A DNA stretch of 64,000 nt, from the NCBI GenBank assembly GCA_018702955.1, contig JABJEK010000079.1, positions 18,876 through 82,875 on the forward strand, written 5' to 3'. The position numbers were made by a program, and so were the translations under genes. Numbering within the stretch: the first letter of the stretch is position 1; every line of letters begins with the position of its first letter. Shown here piece after piece: positions 59,691-64,000 of this stretch. The notes below the pieces were generated by a model. It saw only the letters and a program-made list of their open reading frames with translations, did no database searches and had not been told where the DNA came from. This DNA comes from Rhodospirillaceae bacterium. Its GTDB lineage: Bacteria > Pseudomonadota > Alphaproteobacteria > UBA6615.

Positions 59691-60596
59691 ATGAGCGACC
59701 CCGCGCCCACTCAGAAACTCGTCACCCGATTCGCCCCGTCGCCGACCGGGTTGTTACATCTGGGCCACGCCTATTCCGCATTGTTCGCCGGGCGCCTCGC
59801 GCACGCCGCCGAGGGCCGGTTCATTCTGCGCATCGAAGATATCGACCCGGGCCGCTGCCGCCCGGAATTCGAGGATGCGATCATCGAGGACATGGCATGG
59901 CTGGGCCTGGAATGGACCCAGCCGGTGTGGCGTCAGTCGGAGCGCATGGACGAGTATGCCGCCGCGCTCGAAACGCTGAAGGCGATGGACCTGCTCTATC
60001 CGTGTTTTTGCACGCGCAAGGATATCGCCGCCGAGATCAGCCAGGCCGGTGCCGCACCGCACCTCGCCCATGACGGCCCCGACGGGCCGGTTTATCCGGG
60101 AATCTGCAAATCACTCGATGCAGCGACACGTGTGTCACGGATCGCCGACGGCGAGCCCCACGCGCTGCGCCTCGACATGGATGCGGCAATCGCCCGGGCC
60201 GGCACGCTCACCTGGCACGATCGCTCACGCGGCGAACAAACCGCGGAACCGGAAATCTTCGGCGACGTCGTGCTTGCCCGCAAGGACGTGGCGACCAGCT
60301 ACCATCTGGCGGTCACAGTGGACGACGCGGCCCAGGGGATCACGCTGGTGACCCGGGGTACGGATCTCTTTGCGGCAACGCACATTCACCGCCTGCTCCA
60401 GGCCTTGCTCGATCTCGATGTGCCCGAGTGGCACCACACGCCGCTGCTGACGAACAGCGACGGTGAGCGGCTGGCCAAGCGGGACCGCGCATTCACCCTG
60501 CGCGCCATGCGGGAAGCCGGTACGGACCCCGATGAAATCTGGGCAATGGCCATCCGGCAGATCGCGCGCGGCGCGGCGAGTGCCAACGAGCTTTAA
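59691..60596 (+). CDS. gluQ: Glutamyl-Q tRNA(Asp) synthetase
   Basis: TRFAPSPTGLLHLGHAYSALFA; RIEDIDPGRCRPEFEDAIIEDMAWLGLEW; GERLAKRDRA; short, lacks anticodon-binding domain. Confidence 0.93.
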   Translation: MSDPAPTQKLVTRFAPSPTGLLHLGHAYSALFAGRLAHAAEGRFILRIEDIDPGRCRPEFEDAIIEDMAWLGLEWTQPVWRQSERMDEYAAALETLKAMDLLYPCFCTRKDIAAEISQAGAAPHLAHDGPDGPVYPGICKSLDAATRVSRIADGEPHALRLDMDAAIARAGTLTWHDRSRGEQTAEPEIFGDVVLARKDVATSYHLAVTVDDAAQGITLVTRGTDLFAATHIHRLLQALLDLDVPEWHHTPLLTNSDGERLAKRDRAFTLRAMREAGTDPDEIWAMAIRQIARGAASANEL

Positions 60597-60608
60597 GTCG
60601 GCGCCCTT

Positions 60609-61460
60609 CTAGGCCCAGGCGCGCAGGCCGCGGATCAGCCGCGCATAGTCGGGATGCTCGGGCGCAATCAGGCCGTGACGGATCGCGAAATCGATGATCA
60701 CCAGATTGACGTTGAACTTGAACTCGTCGGTCTCGTCGATCACCCGCAGCGCCTGCTGCGCGGGCCACTTCACGAAACCGCTGACCTCGCCATCGGTGTT
60801 CACGGGCTCGAAATCCGCCGGCAACTTCAGGTCGTAGACGAACAGCAAGTCGCGCCGCATGCCTCTCTTGGTATCGAGCGTGTAGGAGATCACCCCGGCG
60901 GGCCGGGCCGTCAGCGCCAGGTCTTCCGGCACCGAGGCTTCCTCGGCCGCTTCCTTGACGACGTTCTCCGCCAGACTCGTGCTGACTGGCAAGCCGCCCG
61001 CGACCATATTGTCGAGCTTGCCGGGCGCGACCTCGCGGTTCTTGGATCGAACACCAATCCAAAGTTCGGGTCCGTTCGGGGTCTCGACATAACCATTCAC
61101 ATGAATTCCGTAGGAGACGATTCCATAGGATTCGAGCCATGCACGGTCGATGCGCATCAAAACCTCACCGCCAAAACGCGCCATCACCGGACAGAGCTCC
61201 TTGCGGTTGCGCGGCAGCGCCTGTTTGACGACCAGCGCCGCGCCGGCCTCGGCCAACGCCCGCGAACGCTCCTCTACATCCTTGAGGTTTTCGAGGATCG
61301 ACACTTCGCTATCGGTGATCTTGAAATAATGGCCCCAGCGGGTCATCAGCTCGGCGAGCTCACGGCGCACCCAGCCGACCTGAACGCCGCCCACGTTGAA
61401 GGGCAGCTTGCCGTCGAAGCTGTGGTTGTTGCACGCCACGATATGGTCGTAGAAGCCCAT
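60609..61460 (-). CDS. NUDIX hydrolase (DUF4743-containing type)
   Basis: VAGGLPVSTSLAENVVKEAAEEASVPEDLA Nudix box-like segment. Confidence 0.88.
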   Translation of the reverse strand: MGFYDHIVACNNHSFDGKLPFNVGGVQVGWVRRELAELMTRWGHYFKITDSEVSILENLKDVEERSRALAEAGAALVVKQALPRNRKELCPVMARFGGEVLMRIDRAWLESYGIVSYGIHVNGYVETPNGPELWIGVRSKNREVAPGKLDNMVAGGLPVSTSLAENVVKEAAEEASVPEDLALTARPAGVISYTLDTKRGMRRDLLFVYDLKLPADFEPVNTDGEVSGFVKWPAQQALRVIDETDEFKFNVNLVIIDFAIRHGLIAPEHPDYARLIRGLRAWA

Positions 61461-61497
61461 CGCCCGCTACCCGCACCGACCGAATGAACGACGAGGT

Positions 61498-61806
61498 TCA
61501 GGTGCAGGCCGCGCGGCGTTTCTCGGAGACCAGCACCTGAGAGACACCGAACATAGCGCGCATGGCCGCAGCCATCTGCGTGGCGAGGGCGTGATCGATC
61601 TCGCCCGATTCGATGTCGATATCGACATAGGTCCCGCCTACCTCATCGCGCACGCCATGCCACCGGTCGGGCAGCAGGCCGCGCTTGGCCCAGAGTTCCA
61701 TCAGACGCGGCATCATACCCGGATCGGCGACGGCCCGGACCGAGAAACAGTGAACCGCGTTGGATTGTTGTTCAGATTGAGTATGCGAGTGATTGTGTAA
61801 GGACAT
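61498..61806 (-). CDS. Hypothetical protein with possible ACT-like fold
   Basis: NAVHCFSVRAVADPGMMPRLMELWAKRGLLPDRWHGVRDEVGGTYVDIDI; start at MSLHNHSHTQ. Confidence 0.6.
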   Translation of the reverse strand: MSLHNHSHTQSEQQSNAVHCFSVRAVADPGMMPRLMELWAKRGLLPDRWHGVRDEVGGTYVDIDIESGEIDHALATQMAAAMRAMFGVSQVLVSEKRRAACT

Positions 61807-62019
61807 CGTGAACGGACTCCATTTGAATTGACGTAGCGTAGACATGCGATCCCGGCCGCCGCCCCGTAAGTCGGGCGTACGCCGGGCCGTCAATAAGAAT
61901 GGTCCGCATTCCGTTCATGGGCCGGAACCTACAAATCCTCACCGGATCGGTCAAGAATTGCGCGACCCTCACACCCATGGCGCTCGTCACGCGTGATCAG
62001 TGTCGATATGATCGCGACT

Positions 62020-62220
62020 ATGAAAACCTTGTCCATTCTTCTCGCCATAGCACTGGGATGCGTCCTGCTGGTGCTGTTTGCCGGCCTGATCGCCATGGCG
62101 CGCGGCGGCGAATTCAACCGCAAATACGGCAACAAGCTGATGCGCGCGCGCGTCGCCGTGCAGGGCGTCGCGATCGTGCTGTTCCTGCTCTTCGTCTTCG
62201 TGGCGAGCACCGGCGAGTAA
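62020..62220 (+). CDS. Small twin-transmembrane protein, HIG1-like
   Basis: MKTLSILLAIALGCVLLVLFAGLIAMARGGEFNRKYGNKLMRARVAVQGVAIVLFLLFVFVASTGE. Confidence 0.8.
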   Translation: MKTLSILLAIALGCVLLVLFAGLIAMARGGEFNRKYGNKLMRARVAVQGVAIVLFLLFVFVASTGE

Positions 62221-62228
62221 GGCGGGTC

Positions 62229-62813
62229 ATGGTCCAACTGACGAAAATCTATACGCGCGGCGGCGACGGTGGAGACACGTCGCTGGGTTCAGGCGACCGG
62301 GTCGCCAAGCATGATTTGCGCGTGGCCGCCTATGGCACCGTGGACGAAGCCAACGCGGTCATCGGCCTCGTCCGGCTGCATACCGGCGACGATCCGGAGA
62401 CCGACGCCATGCTCCGGCGCATCCAGAATGATCTGTTCGATCTCGGCGCCGACCTTTGCACACCCGAGGGCGACGCCCGCGCGGCCGGCAAGTCCGAAGG
62501 CGCGCTGCGCATCGTCGCCGAACAGGTGGACCGCCTGGAGCGGGAGATCGACGCGATTAACGAAAACCTCGCACCGCTGACCTCATTCATTCTGCCCGGC
62601 GGCACCCCCGCCGCCGCACATTTGCATGTGGCCCGCACCGTCGTGCGCCGCGCCGAGCGCCTGATGACCGAGCTCGCGACGAGCGAGGCCGTCAATGCCC
62701 ACGCGCTGAAATACGCCAACCGCCTGTCGGATCATCTGTTCGTGCTGGCGCGCGCGCTAAACGACGGCGGCAAGGCCGACATCCTCTGGGAGCCCGGCGA
62801 AAACCGCAGTTAA
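62229..62813 (+). CDS. Cob(I)yrinic acid a,c-diamide adenosyltransferase (PduO type)
   Basis: MVQLTKIYTRGGDGGDTSLGSGDRVAKHDLRVAAYGTVDEANAVIG; FILPGGTPAAAHLHVARTVVRRAER. Confidence 0.95.
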   Translation: MVQLTKIYTRGGDGGDTSLGSGDRVAKHDLRVAAYGTVDEANAVIGLVRLHTGDDPETDAMLRRIQNDLFDLGADLCTPEGDARAAGKSEGALRIVAEQVDRLEREIDAINENLAPLTSFILPGGTPAAAHLHVARTVVRRAERLMTELATSEAVNAHALKYANRLSDHLFVLARALNDGGKADILWEPGENRS

Positions 62814-62845
62814 TCGCGGATTTCGACAAATTTACCAAACGCGGA

Positions 62846-64000
62846 TCAGAGGATGAAGTCATCCTCGTGCAACTCGGCCATCTGCACGCCGATCAGAGTC
62901 AGGCTGTCGTTGCCGTCGAGGGTGATCACCGTATCCGCGCCAACGTCGTTCGTCGCCGTGAGTAAGTCGGCCAGGTCGGTAAACCCGAAGTCACTGACGT
63001 CAATCCTGTCGTCAGTACCGGCGCCGGCCTCGAAACCGGTTATCGAGCTATCGCTACCGCCCGTATTCGCGAAGTCGAACAGATCATCATCATCGCCGCC
63101 GTCAATAAGAAGGCCGCTGCCCCCGGAAACGAAGATTGAATCTTCACCTCCGCCACCCTGAACGGACACATTGTCGGAGTTCAGCGTGTGAATTTCGTCG
63201 TCTCCAATTCCACCGATGAGAGTCGCATTATCGGAACTGTCGGCAATTAGCAGGTCGTCACCACCCTTACCATCCAACGTCTTCCCATCGTTGGATTCGA
63301 TGGCCATCACGTCGTCGCCGTCCTGTGCAATGCCGAAGTTGGTGTTGTTGGCGTAAACATTGAGACGGACGGTACCAACAACGGACTCGGTTCCGTCGCT
63401 AACCTCGTAGTCGAACCGTCCTGCGCCGGAAGAATTCTGGATATCGAGCATCAGATTCGGGATGTCGGAAGCGGTCAGCGTATCGCCAGCGTTCAAAAGT
63501 ACACCGTTCAGGGTGACGGCTTCATCCGATAGCAACACCGTGATGGACAACGGATCATTGTCCACGTCGGTCGGCGTGCTGAGCCCCAGGTTGATCTCGG
63601 TCCCATAGACCGGACTCACGTATGCGGGAACAAGGATGAACTTGCTGGCATCAACCACCGGCGCATCGTTTACAGAATTAACCGTAATATCAATGGCTTG
63701 ACTATCCGTCTGTGCACCACCGGAGCCGGTGTTACCAAGATCGTCGACCGTCAACGTCACAGCATCCGCACCGTTGTATTCAGCATCGGGATCGTAGGCG
63801 ATCGAGGCGATTGCCGCATTCACGTCGCCCAACTGCCCCGTCACCGTCACCGAAGAGGTGCCATCCGCGCCGGCATCGATGGTCAGTCCCGTCAGCTGCG
63901 CCAGCGTGATCACGCCATGGTCCACAGACAAGGTCGCCTGAACGGCACCCGAACCCTCGGCCGCATCCACATCCGCAACCGACAGGCCGGTGATATCGAG
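62846..64000 (-). CDS. Large cadherin-like/RTX-type secreted protein, C-terminal part (5' end beyond window)
   Basis: Frame stays open to position 64000; repeats with VNSVNDAPV; RTX-like GKGGDDLLIADSSDNATLIGGIGDDEIH; type I secretion-like C-terminus. Confidence 0.85.
   Translation of the reverse strand, partial: LDITGLSVADVDAAEGSGAVQATLSVDHGVITLAQLTGLTIDAGADGTSSVTVTGQLGDVNAAIASIAYDPDAEYNGADAVTLTVDDLGNTGSGGAQTDSQAIDITVNSVNDAPVVDASKFILVPAYVSPVYGTEINLGLSTPTDVDNDPLSITVLLSDEAVTLNGVLLNAGDTLTASDIPNLMLDIQNSSGAGRFDYEVSDGTESVVGTVRLNVYANNTNFGIAQDGDDVMAIESNDGKTLDGKGGDDLLIADSSDNATLIGGIGDDEIHTLNSDNVSVQGGGGEDSIFVSGGSGLLIDGGDDDDLFDFANTGGSDSSITGFEAGAGTDDRIDVSDFGFTDLADLLTATNDVGADTVITLDGNDSLTLIGVQMAELHEDDFIL

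Overview
64 kb of GC-rich, gene-dense chromosomal sequence, most likely alphaproteobacterial. I saw no phage, CRISPR, transposase or defence island. Main content: (i) ligase-associated Lhr-type helicase with a truncated pdeM-like gene at the left edge; (ii) a COG0523/CobW metallochaperone next to hisI and a dihydroorotase-like gene whose HxH metal motif reads QVH; (iii) an aerobic benzoyl-CoA (box) cluster: boxC, boxB and benzoate-CoA ligase, with a convergent Liv-type ABC transporter, but no boxA in the window; (iv) a RidA / SDR / MarR / OYE-like module with an AT-rich divergent promoter palindrome; (v) acyl-CoA catabolism genes including two fused enoyl-CoA hydratase/3-hydroxyacyl-CoA dehydrogenases and two gamma-glutamyltransferases; (vi) a coxG-M-S-L-like molybdenum hydroxylase cluster of form II type; (vii) tRNA-Leu(CAA); (viii) the 3' part of a large cadherin/RTX-like secreted protein at the right edge. 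The most interesting non-coding signal is a family of at least 13 intergenic hairpins (consensus GTCATRCSCGSRCTTGAYSCGSRYATCT) with compensatory stem changes. They are often arranged as inverted pairs with a conserved linker, and they lie downstream of genes, four of five loci at convergent junctions. No clearly new multi-gene system could be demonstrated; the best candidates for follow-up are the hairpin family, the zinc-linked cobW/hisI/dihydroorotase neighbourhood, a structured leader before the sterol desaturase gene, and the MarR-type palindrome. All calls come from reading the sequence and supplied ORFs; no searches were run.
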